Source: JBMDXB01 sp048594885 (GTDB taxonomy: Bacteria; Acidobacteriota; Vicinamibacteria; Vicinamibacterales; 2-12-FULL-66-21). From it: 64,000 nt of DNA. The stretch lies in NCBI GenBank assembly GCA_048594885.1, contig JBMDXB010000014.1, forward strand, positions 1-64,000, read 5' to 3'. A program made the translations under genes and the position numbers. Of the stretch, positions 15,543 to 23,904 are shown in pieces (position 1 is the first letter of the stretch; each line of letters opens with the position of its first letter). The notes under the pieces were generated by a model that saw only the letters and a program-made list of their open reading frames with translations, had not been told where the DNA came from and did no database searches.

Positions 15543-18500
15543 ATGAGGCCCGTTCTTTCTTTTCTCCTTCTCATCCTCCTCTCCACATCGTCTGACGCTC
15601 AAACGGCGCTGACCGTCGTCAGCTACGGCCCCGAGGGGGAGATCGCCTCCCTCGAGGAAGCGAACGAGATTCGGGTGGTCTTCTCGGAGCCGATGGTGAC
15701 GCTCGGGCGCATTCCCGAGCGACTACGGCCGGCGTTCTTCAGGATCACCCCGGCCGTCGAGGGAACGTTCCGGTGGTCGGGAACGACGGTGCTGATCTTC
15801 ACGCCGGATCCGAAGCGGCCGCTGCCCTACGCGACGCGATACCAGGTGACGATCGCCAACGCGGCGGCGGCGAGCGGCCGCCGGCTGGCGAAGCCCGTCA
15901 CCTTCAGCTTTACCACGCCGACGGTCCGCCTGCTCGACACGCGGTGGTATCGGCGCGGCGGCACGGTCGCGGGGCCGATGGTCGTCATGCTCCGGTTCAA
16001 CCAGCCGGTGAAGCCGGCCGATCTCGCGAAGCACCTGTCGGCCGCTCTCCAGCCGCACGACTGGGCGTCGCCGTGGTTCTCGCAGGAAGAGCAGGCGCAA
16101 CTGAAGACCATCGACGCGCAGGCGCTCGACCGCTTCAACGCGAAGGTCGCCGCCACGCGCGCGATCGCCTCGGCGACGTCACCCGTGAGCGTTCGTCTCA
16201 CGAACGACTGGGACAAGAAGACGTTTCCGCCGTCACGCGATCTCGTCGTCCTCGAGACGACGACGGCGGTGGCACCGGGGAGCTGGGTCAAGCTGACGCT
16301 CGGTCCGCAATTGCCGTCGCCTGCGGGACGGGCCACGCCCGGCAAGACGCAGGACAAGATCGTCGAGGCCGAGCCCGCGTTCTTCGTCGACGGGTTCTGG
16401 TGCCGGAGCGCCTGCGATCCCGATCGCTCGAATCCCGTCCGGTTCACGAACGAAGTTCAGGTTACCGACTTCTCCGCGGCGACGCGCGCGATCGACGTGT
16501 CAGGCGGCGGCAAACCCGTGGCGAAAGCCCCGAAACCAAAGCCGCGCCCGGACTACCTCGGCGATTCGGCCGCGCATCTCACGCTCGAGGATGCGGGCTT
16601 CCCTGCGCAGCCGCCGGATCGAAAGTACGCCGTCACGGCGCGCGCCGACCTGAGGTCCGTAGACGGGCAGACGCTCGGCTACACGTGGGTCGGCGTCGTC
16701 GAGAACTGGCACCGGTTCGCGTTCACCAGCTTCGGCGACGGCCAGGGCGTGTGGGAAAAGGACGGCGGGACCGTGCTGCCGTTCTACTCGCGCAACTTCG
16801 TGAACGTGCGGCAGTGGGCCGCGCCGGTTCAGCCGAACGAGCTGATGCCGCTGCTGGAAGGCCTGCAGGAGCACGGCTTCGGCAACGCGCCGCCAGTTCC
16901 GGCGATCGAGCGGCGGCTGCAGCCAATCGCGGATCGGATTCAATCGCACGGCCTCGATCTCGCGAAGGCGCTGCGGCCGGGCGGAGGCGGATTCGTCTGG
17001 ACGGCGGTCGAGGAAGGGCAGTCGATCCCGCGATCGCGCCGCCAGGGGCGTGAGGACGGCAAGCCGCTGACGCGCGCATCCGTCGTTCAGGTCACGAACC
17101 TCGGGATCACCGTCAAGGACAGCCCGCACAACACGCTCATCTTCGTGACGCGGCTCGACACCGGCGCGCCGGTGCCGGGCGCAGCCGTGTCGATCGTGCA
17201 GACGGGCAACCGCGTGCACTGGCGCGGAACGACCGGGCCGGACGGCGTCGCGATTGCGCGCGACACGCCGCTCAGGAGCGACATCTGGAGCTTCGCCTTC
17301 GTCGTCATTGCCGAGAAGGACGGTGATATCGCCTACGTCGGCAGCGACTGGAACGAAGGCATCAGGCCGTGGGACTTCGGTACGCAAGTAAACCTGCGGG
17401 AGTCTCCGTCGATCCTGCGCGGCAGCGTCTTCAGCGATCGCGGCGTCTATCGCCTCGGCGAGGACGTTCACCTCAAGGCGATCCTGCGGCACAACAGCGC
17501 GACCGGCATCCGGCTCCTGGCCCCAGGCACGCCCGTGTCCATCACCGTCCGTGACAGCCAGAACCGCGTCGTCGATCGGCGAACCGTGAAGGTCAACGCG
17601 TGGAGCAGCGCCGAATGGACGCTGCCGTTGCCCGCCGACGGAGCGCTCGGCAACTACGCCGTGCGCGCGATTCTCGAATCGGATCGACCGAAGACGAAGC
17701 CGCCGGCAAACCGCGCGGTGAGCGTCGAGCAGGACTTCGACGAGGGAGCCTACGAGCTGTACGTGCGCACCGTACAGGGCTCGTTCCTGGTGGCCGCGTA
17801 TCGGCGGCCCGACTTCAGAGTCGATGTGTCGCTGACCGGCGAAACCGCGATCGCCGGGGACCCGCTCAAAGGCGTGATCACGGCGAAGTACCTCTTCGGA
17901 GCGCCGATGGGCGCGCGGCCGGTCACGTGGCGATACACGAAGTCGCCGTCGTTCACGGCGCCGCCAGCGATCAGAGAGAAATTTTCGGACGACCGTTGGA
18001 TCTTCGTCGGCTGGCCGGAGCGCCAGCGCGCCGAGGAGCCCGTCATCCGCCGCGAGGAGACGACGCTGCCCAAGGCGGGCGATCTCGCGCTGAAGCTCGA
18101 GACGAAGCGCGACTCTGGTGTTCCCTACCTGTACTCGCTCGAGGCGGACGTGGAGGACGTCTCGCGCCAGCACATCGCGAACCGCGCCAGCATCACGGTG
18201 CATCCAGCGCCGTGGTACATCGGCGTCCGCCGTCCTTCGTACGTCATCGATCAGAAGACGGGCCTGAAGACGGAGATCGTCGCCGCGGCGCTCGACGGAA
18301 CTCCCGTCGCCGGCGTGCCCGTGGACATCACACTCACGCAGGTCCAGTGGGTGAGCGTCCGCCGCGCGGCAGGAGGCCGCTTCTACGAGTGGGACAGCGA
18401 GCGGAAGGAAGTTCCGGCAGGCAAGTGGAACGTGACGACTGCGGCCGAGCCCGTGCCGCTTCAAATTCCGTTCGCAAGCGGCGGCTACTTCACGCTCGAA

Positions 18501-21443
18501 GCGACGGGCCGCACCGCGGACGGACGGCTGTCGTTCACGACGACGTCGTTCTACGTCGTCGGCGAGGGCTACACCGCGTGGGAACGGTTCGATCACAACC
18601 GGATCGAGCTCGTCCCCGACAAGCGCACCTACAAGCCCGGCGAGACCGCGCGGATCATGATTCAGTCGCCGTGGGAACAGGCGACGGCCCTCGTCACGAC
18701 GGAACGCGAGGGCATCCGCACGCACCGGCAGTTTGTGTTGAAGTCGACGCTGGAGTCGGTGTCGATCCCGATCATTGAGGAACAGATTCCGAACGTGTTC
18801 GTGTCCGTGCTGCTCATCAAAGGGCGTACGAAGATGCCCACGGCGACGACCGGTGAGGATGACGGCGAAGATCCGGGGAAACCGGCGTTCAGGCTTGGAT
18901 ACGCAGAGCTGCACGTCGAGGATGGGACGAAGCGTCTCACCGTCACGGTCGCAGCGAACCGCCAGGAGTATCGGCCGGCGAATACCGCGACCGTCACCGT
19001 CGATGTCAAGGATCTTCAGTCGCGCGGCACGGCGAGCGAGGTGACGCTGTGGGCGGTGGACTACGGCGTGCTCTCGCTCACCTCTTACCGGACGCCCGAC
19101 GTGCTGGGCTCCGTCTACGTCCGCAAGGCGCTGCAGGTGATGAACGCGGACAGCCGGCAGCGGATCGTGTCGCGCCGCGTGCTCACGCCAAAAGGTGATA
19201 CGGAGGGCGGCGGCGGTGGGGCAGAGGCGGGCGCGGGGGCGCTGCGCAAGGACTTCCGCGTTCTCGCGTTCTGGCTCGGATCGATCGTCACCGACGCGGA
19301 GGGCCGCGCCACGGCCGACGTCAAGCTGCCCGAGTCGCTGACCACGTATCGCATCATGGCGGTCGCCGCCGATCGCGGCTCACGCTTCGGCTCAGGCGAG
19401 AGCGAGATCCGGATCAACAAGCCGCTGACGCTGAAGCCGGCGTTCCCGCGCTTCCTCGCCGTCGGCGACAAGGCGCAGTTCGGTGCCGTGATCACCAGTC
19501 AGCTTCGATCGGCGGGCATCGCGACCGTCACGATGAAGAGCCTCGATCCGGCGATCCTCGAGCTCGCGCCGGGAACGCAGTCGCAAACGCTGCAGGTCGG
19601 CGCCGGCGGATCCGTCGAAGCGCGCTTTGAGGCGGCCGGCCGCGCCATCGGCCGTGCGCGCGTGCAGATGACGGTGAAGCTGGGTGACGAGACGGATGCG
19701 TTCGAGGACGTCATTCCGGTCGAGGTCCTCGTCTCGCCGGAGACCGTCGCGTCGTACGGCGAGGCCGGCCCGGGCGGCGCGACGGCGTCCGAGACGCTCA
19801 CGATTCCGCGCAGCGTCGTCCCGGGATTCGGAGGACTGCACGTCGAACTCTCGTCGACGGCGATGGTCGGCCTCGGAGAGGGCGCTCGATATCTCGTCGA
19901 GTATCCCTACGGCTGCGCCGAGCAGAAGGGATCGCGGGCGCTCGCCCTGCTGCTGGCGGCCGATCTCGGCGATGCGTTCACGCTGCCCGGAATGGACACG
20001 AAGAAGATGCGTCCGGCGGTGCAGCAGACGCTGAAGGAGCTCGAACGCTTCCAGTGCGGCAATGGCGGCTTCGCGTACTGGCCGGGGCAGTGCATATCGG
20101 TGTCCCCCTATCTCACCAGCTACCTGCTGCACGTCTTCAAGGTGGCGGCGGAGCTGAAGTACCCCGTGGACACTGGCATGCGCGAACGCGCGCTGACGTA
20201 TCTCGAGCAGCAGCTCGCGCGCACGCCGCCGCAGGACGAGTCGTGGTGGCCGTCGTACACCGCGTGGCAGGCGTTTGCCGTGAAGGTGCTCACCGAAGGC
20301 GGGCGCAACCAGGACTCCAACATCACGCGCATCTACGGCTATCGCGATCGCATGCCCGTGTTCGCGCTCGCCTATCTGCACGACGCGATGATCGCGCGGC
20401 GCGAGACGACCGGGCCGCGAATCACGGAGCTGCGGCGGCGGATGATGAACGCGATCCTGCCCGAAGCGGGCAGCGTGCACGTCGAAGAACTTGCCGATCC
20501 GTATCTGCTCTGGTTCTGGAACTCGAACACGCGTTCGACGGCGATCGTCCTCAACTCGCTGGTCCGAGCAGGGGTCGCCGACGCTCCGGTCCGCGGTCTC
20601 GTGCGCTGGATGATGGCGGTGCGGAAGAACGGACGCTGGGGCAATACGCAGGAGAACGCGTATGCGATGGAGTCGCTCGTCGCGTACTACCGGAAGTACG
20701 AAGCCGTCGTGCCGGACTTCAGCGCGGTCGTGACGCTCGGCGACCGCGAGCTGGCGCGCGAGGCGTTCAAGGGACGGTCGACGGAGTCGGTAGAGAAAGA
20801 CGTGCCGCTGCCGCAGGTGCTCGCCTCGGGCGCGGCGGGCAGCTCGCAGCCGCTGACGTTCACCCGCGCGGGCAGCGGTACGCTGTTCTACACCGCCAGG
20901 CTGCGCTACGCCGCCGACGAGCTGTATCAGACGGGACTCGATCGCGGCATCAACATCTCACGCAGCTACGCCCCGTTCGTCGAGAAAGGCACCCGGCCGG
21001 CAACGACGACCTTCAAGGCGGGCGACCTCGTACAGGTAACGCTGACGTTCCGGCTGACCAAGGAGCGCCGGTTCGTGGCGGTCACCGATCCGCTGCCGGC
21101 GGGCTTCGAGGCCGTCGAGTCGTGGTTCGCGACCACCGCCCGCGACCTGCGGATGCAGCAGGACCAGCAGCGCAGCGATCGCGGCCGCCGCGGCCGGCCG
21201 GACGATGAAGAGGACGACTGGGAGTCGTGGTGGCGCAACGGCGGCTTCGATCACATCGAGCGCCATGACGATCGCGTGCAGCTCTTCGCCACGCGCCTCA
21301 GCGAAGGGCTGCACGAGTTCACCTACATCATCCGCGCGACGACGGCGGGCACGTTCCGCACGGCGCCGGCGCATGCCGAAGAGATGTACGAGCCGGAAGT
21401 CTTCGGTCGCACGGCCACCGCCGTCATCGAGGTCCGCCGATGA
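15543..21443 (+). CDS. Bacterial alpha-2-macroglobulin with intact thioester
   Basis: 1966 residues with an N-terminal signal (LSFLLLILLSTSSDAQ). A Big_5-type Ig domain (about 30-120) is followed by repeated macroglobulin domains, an A2M domain, and the thioester region with Cys1458-Ala-Glu-Gln1461 in YPYGCAEQKG, then an alpha/alpha helical thioester domain and a receptor-like end. It traps attacking proteases by a conformational change and covalent capture. The Gly/Glu-rich stretch near residue 1220 may be the bait or a linker. The next gene is PBP1C, the usual partner. The stop is six bases before palindromic element B. Confidence 0.92.
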   Translation: MRPVLSFLLLILLSTSSDAQTALTVVSYGPEGEIASLEEANEIRVVFSEPMVTLGRIPERLRPAFFRITPAVEGTFRWSGTTVLIFTPDPKRPLPYATRYQVTIANAAAASGRRLAKPVTFSFTTPTVRLLDTRWYRRGGTVAGPMVVMLRFNQPVKPADLAKHLSAALQPHDWASPWFSQEEQAQLKTIDAQALDRFNAKVAATRAIASATSPVSVRLTNDWDKKTFPPSRDLVVLETTTAVAPGSWVKLTLGPQLPSPAGRATPGKTQDKIVEAEPAFFVDGFWCRSACDPDRSNPVRFTNEVQVTDFSAATRAIDVSGGGKPVAKAPKPKPRPDYLGDSAAHLTLEDAGFPAQPPDRKYAVTARADLRSVDGQTLGYTWVGVVENWHRFAFTSFGDGQGVWEKDGGTVLPFYSRNFVNVRQWAAPVQPNELMPLLEGLQEHGFGNAPPVPAIERRLQPIADRIQSHGLDLAKALRPGGGGFVWTAVEEGQSIPRSRRQGREDGKPLTRASVVQVTNLGITVKDSPHNTLIFVTRLDTGAPVPGAAVSIVQTGNRVHWRGTTGPDGVAIARDTPLRSDIWSFAFVVIAEKDGDIAYVGSDWNEGIRPWDFGTQVNLRESPSILRGSVFSDRGVYRLGEDVHLKAILRHNSATGIRLLAPGTPVSITVRDSQNRVVDRRTVKVNAWSSAEWTLPLPADGALGNYAVRAILESDRPKTKPPANRAVSVEQDFDEGAYELYVRTVQGSFLVAAYRRPDFRVDVSLTGETAIAGDPLKGVITAKYLFGAPMGARPVTWRYTKSPSFTAPPAIREKFSDDRWIFVGWPERQRAEEPVIRREETTLPKAGDLALKLETKRDSGVPYLYSLEADVEDVSRQHIANRASITVHPAPWYIGVRRPSYVIDQKTGLKTEIVAAALDGTPVAGVPVDITLTQVQWVSVRRAAGGRFYEWDSERKEVPAGKWNVTTAAEPVPLQIPFASGGYFTLEATGRTADGRLSFTTTSFYVVGEGYTAWERFDHNRIELVPDKRTYKPGETARIMIQSPWEQATALVTTEREGIRTHRQFVLKSTLESVSIPIIEEQIPNVFVSVLLIKGRTKMPTATTGEDDGEDPGKPAFRLGYAELHVEDGTKRLTVTVAANRQEYRPANTATVTVDVKDLQSRGTASEVTLWAVDYGVLSLTSYRTPDVLGSVYVRKALQVMNADSRQRIVSRRVLTPKGDTEGGGGGAEAGAGALRKDFRVLAFWLGSIVTDAEGRATADVKLPESLTTYRIMAVAADRGSRFGSGESEIRINKPLTLKPAFPRFLAVGDKAQFGAVITSQLRSAGIATVTMKSLDPAILELAPGTQSQTLQVGAGGSVEARFEAAGRAIGRARVQMTVKLGDETDAFEDVIPVEVLVSPETVASYGEAGPGGATASETLTIPRSVVPGFGGLHVELSSTAMVGLGEGARYLVEYPYGCAEQKGSRALALLLAADLGDAFTLPGMDTKKMRPAVQQTLKELERFQCGNGGFAYWPGQCISVSPYLTSYLLHVFKVAAELKYPVDTGMRERALTYLEQQLARTPPQDESWWPSYTAWQAFAVKVLTEGGRNQDSNITRIYGYRDRMPVFALAYLHDAMIARRETTGPRITELRRRMMNAILPEAGSVHVEELADPYLLWFWNSNTRSTAIVLNSLVRAGVADAPVRGLVRWMMAVRKNGRWGNTQENAYAMESLVAYYRKYEAVVPDFSAVVTLGDRELAREAFKGRSTESVEKDVPLPQVLASGAAGSSQPLTFTRAGSGTLFYTARLRYAADELYQTGLDRGINISRSYAPFVEKGTRPATTTFKAGDLVQVTLTFRLTKERRFVAVTDPLPAGFEAVESWFATTARDLRMQQDQQRSDRGRRGRPDDEEDDWESWWRNGGFDHIERHDDRVQLFATRLSEGLHEFTYIIRATTAGTFRTAPAHAEEMYEPEVFGRTATAVIEVRR

Positions 21444-21449
21444 CCCCCA

Positions 21450-21527
21450 AAAACCGTGACACTCACCGTTTCTCAAAATGAGACACGCGAGTACGCAGTT
21501 TCTGAAAACGGTGAGTGTCACGGTTTT
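21450..21527. repeat. Palindromic element B, complete copy
   Basis: A 22-bp inverted repeat (21450-21471 with 21506-21527), reading AAAACCGTGACACTCACCG on the left, encloses a second small palindrome TCTCAAAATGAGA. It starts just after the macroglobulin stop, and its loop and right arm encode the first residues of PBP1C, including the ATG at 21478. Terminal A/T runs would allow a bidirectional intrinsic terminator. Confidence 0.92.
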
Positions 21528-23817
21528 CGTGGCGGCCACGGCGGTGGTCTGGATTCGCGTCGGACCCATCGATCCGCGGCTGCTCGACGACCGCGACGCC
21601 ACGTCGACGGTCGTCACGGATCGCCACGGCGTCGTCCTCTACGAAGCGCTATCCGGCGACGGTACGCGCAGCGTCAAGCTGGACGAGGCGAATCTGCCGG
21701 GCGCGCTCGTTGCCGCCACGCTCGCTGCCGAGGATCATCGGTTCTGGTCGCATCCGGGCCTCGATCCGCTGGCGCTCGTGCGCGCGCTGAGGCGCAATCT
21801 CGCCGAGCGCGCGATCGTCGAGGGTGGCTCGACGATCAGCCAGCAGGTTGCGAAGCTTCTGCTCAGCCGCCGCGACCCGGGGCGTTCCCGCGGCGTCCGC
21901 GCGAAGATGCAGGAGGCGGTGCTCGCGCTGCGGCTGGAGCATCGCTTCGCCAAGCGCGAACTGCTCGCCATGTATCTCAACCTGGCGAGCTACGGCAACC
22001 AGATCGCGGGCGCCGAGCGCGCGAGCCGGGCGTACTTCGGACGCCCGGCGTCGATGCTCACGCCGGCGCAGGCCGCGTTCCTCGCAGGGCTGCCGCAGAG
22101 ACCTTCGAGCTTCAATCCGTATCGCTCGCGTGAGTCCGCCGCGCGGCGACAGCGCAGCGTGCTGCGCCGGATGGAGGAGGCGGGCTTCGTCACCGGCGAG
22201 CAGGCGCGCCTGGCGCGCGAGGAGCAGCTGACGCTGTCCCAGAATGCCGCCGCCTTCAGGGCGCCGCATTTCGTCGAGATGGTGCTCGCCGAGGTGCGCG
22301 ACGGCAGCGTTGCACGCATACAGACGGCCCTCGACGCGACACTGCAGGCGGACGTTACCGGCATCATCGAAAGCCACCGCGCGGTTCTCGAGCGGCACGG
22401 CGCCGCGAACGCCGCCGTCGTCGTGCTCGACAACGAGAGCGGCGGCTGGCTCGCGTGGGAAGGATCGGGCGCGTACTTCGACGGCGAGCGCGGCGGAACG
22501 ATCAACGGCCCGCGCGTCGCGCGGCAGCCGGGATCGGCGCTCAAGCCGTTCACCTACGCGCTCGCGTTCGAGCGAGGCTTCACTCCGGCGAGCGTGCTGC
22601 CGGACATTCCGTCGCACTTCGCCACGGCAGAACCCGGCGTGCTCTATACACCGCGCAACTACGACGGACGCTATCGCGGTCCGCTGCTCGCGCGCCGCGC
22701 GCTGGCTGGATCGGAAAACGTGCCCGCCGTCGCGCTCGCCTCGGAGCTGGGCGTACCGGCGCTGCTGCGATTCCTCCAGCGCGCCGGCCTGACGACGTTC
22801 GATCGCACGGCGTCCCATTACGGGGTCGGTGTCACGCTTGGGAATGCCGAAGTGCGGCTCGACGAGCTCGTCGCCGCCTACGCCGCGTTCGCGCGGGGCG
22901 GCGAGTGGATCGCGCCGTCGGCGATTGCCGGAGTCGCCGGCGAGCGGCGGACGATCGTGTCGCCGCGCACCGCGTTCTGGATCGGCGACATCCTTTCGGA
23001 TGACGAGGCGCGCGAGTTCATCTTCGGGCGCGGCGGCAGCCTGGAGTTTCCGTTCCCGGTCGCGGTGAAGACCGGCACGTCACAGGCGTATCACGACAAC
23101 TGGACGATCGGCTATACGAAGCGCCTCACCGTCGGCGTGTGGGTCGGCAACTTCGATCGCCGGCCGCTGCGGCAGTCGACGGGCGTGACGGGCGCCGCGC
23201 CGATCTTCCACGCCGTCATGCTCGCTGCCGAGCGGCGGCTCGGCCCGCAGGAGCGCTGGGGCGAGCGCGCGGCGTTCGCCGCGCCCGATGCCGTCGTCGC
23301 GCGCGACATCTGCGCGCTGTCAGGTGCAGGCGCCAACGCGTGGTGCCCCGCGCGGCGGCGCGAGTGGCTTCCGAGCGGGGATCCCGCCGTCCCGTGCGCG
23401 TGGCATCACCTCACCGACGAGGGGCTCCTCGTCGTGTGGCCGGCGGAATATCGCGAGTGGGCGCAGCGGAACGGACTGGCGGCCGGGGGGGCGGGAAGCC
23501 GGGGAGCCGGGGGGCTGCGGGGCTGGGGAGCCGGGGAGCCGGAGGCTCGGCGAGCGCGGAGCGCACTCGAGATCGTCAACCCGCCCGACGGCGCCGTCTA
23601 TCTGATCGACCCAACCCTCCGCCGCGACTTTCAGACGCTCCCGCTGCGCGTCGTCTCCGATCGGCGCGGTCGAATCGAGTGGAGTGTGAATGACGTGCCG
23701 CTCGGCGCCTCCGACTCCGACCAGGCCTTCCTCTGGCCGCTCACACCCGGCACGCATCGCCTCACCGCGCGCGATCAAACCGGGAGAAAGGCGGAAACGA
23801 AAGTAATAGTTCGATAG
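21478..23817 (+). CDS. pbpC: Penicillin-binding protein 1C (bifunctional peptidoglycan synthase)
   Basis: 779 residues: a short N-terminal membrane helix, a GT51 glycosyltransferase (catalytic Glu in AAEDHRFWSHPG, then GGSTISQQVAKLLL), a transpeptidase (Ser-x-x-Lys in GSALKPF, KTGTSQ), and a C-terminal BiPBP_C domain from about residue 697. It makes and crosslinks cell wall, and pairs with the upstream macroglobulin, probably for wall repair after attack. Residues 1-17 are encoded inside palindromic element B. Residues ~667-694, between the transpeptidase and BiPBP_C, are a Gly/Ala/Arg-rich insert from a degenerate short tandem repeat. GTG codons within the element are alternative starts. Confidence 0.9.
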   Translation: MRHASTQFLKTVSVTVFVAATAVVWIRVGPIDPRLLDDRDATSTVVTDRHGVVLYEALSGDGTRSVKLDEANLPGALVAATLAAEDHRFWSHPGLDPLALVRALRRNLAERAIVEGGSTISQQVAKLLLSRRDPGRSRGVRAKMQEAVLALRLEHRFAKRELLAMYLNLASYGNQIAGAERASRAYFGRPASMLTPAQAAFLAGLPQRPSSFNPYRSRESAARRQRSVLRRMEEAGFVTGEQARLAREEQLTLSQNAAAFRAPHFVEMVLAEVRDGSVARIQTALDATLQADVTGIIESHRAVLERHGAANAAVVVLDNESGGWLAWEGSGAYFDGERGGTINGPRVARQPGSALKPFTYALAFERGFTPASVLPDIPSHFATAEPGVLYTPRNYDGRYRGPLLARRALAGSENVPAVALASELGVPALLRFLQRAGLTTFDRTASHYGVGVTLGNAEVRLDELVAAYAAFARGGEWIAPSAIAGVAGERRTIVSPRTAFWIGDILSDDEAREFIFGRGGSLEFPFPVAVKTGTSQAYHDNWTIGYTKRLTVGVWVGNFDRRPLRQSTGVTGAAPIFHAVMLAAERRLGPQERWGERAAFAAPDAVVARDICALSGAGANAWCPARRREWLPSGDPAVPCAWHHLTDEGLLVVWPAEYREWAQRNGLAAGGAGSRGAGGLRGWGAGEPEARRARSALEIVNPPDGAVYLIDPTLRRDFQTLPLRVVSDRRGRIEWSVNDVPLGASDSDQAFLWPLTPGTHRLTARDQTGRKAETKVIVR
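23485..23560. repeat. In-frame GC-rich short tandem repeat in pbpC
   Basis: GGGAGCCGG/GGGGCTGCG-like units of seven to nine bases, all open in frame, encode a glycine- and arginine-rich linker between two PBP1C domains. It resembles the intergenic heptamer arrays in base pattern but lies inside a gene. Confidence 0.7.
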
Positions 23818-23904
23818 CCGGGACTCGCGGACCCGCGGACCCGGGACCCGGGACCCAGGACGAGGGACCGGGGACCCGTGACCAGGGACTAGGGACCAGG
23901 GACG
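23818..23904. repeat. Heptanucleotide array (GGGACCC/GGGACCA)
   Basis: About twelve heptamers such as CGGGACC, AGGGACC and CGCGGAC fill the gap between convergent pbpC and the spermidine-synthase-like gene, ending at the latter's stop codon. Same unit family as the enzyme I array at 4695-4862. Confidence 0.85.

Noticed and set aside
16500..18914. 804-codon minus-strand open frame inside the alpha-2-macroglobulin gene
   Set aside because: Shadow frame caused by high GC; no signal, motif or ribosome binding site, while the plus strand encodes a complete macroglobulin.
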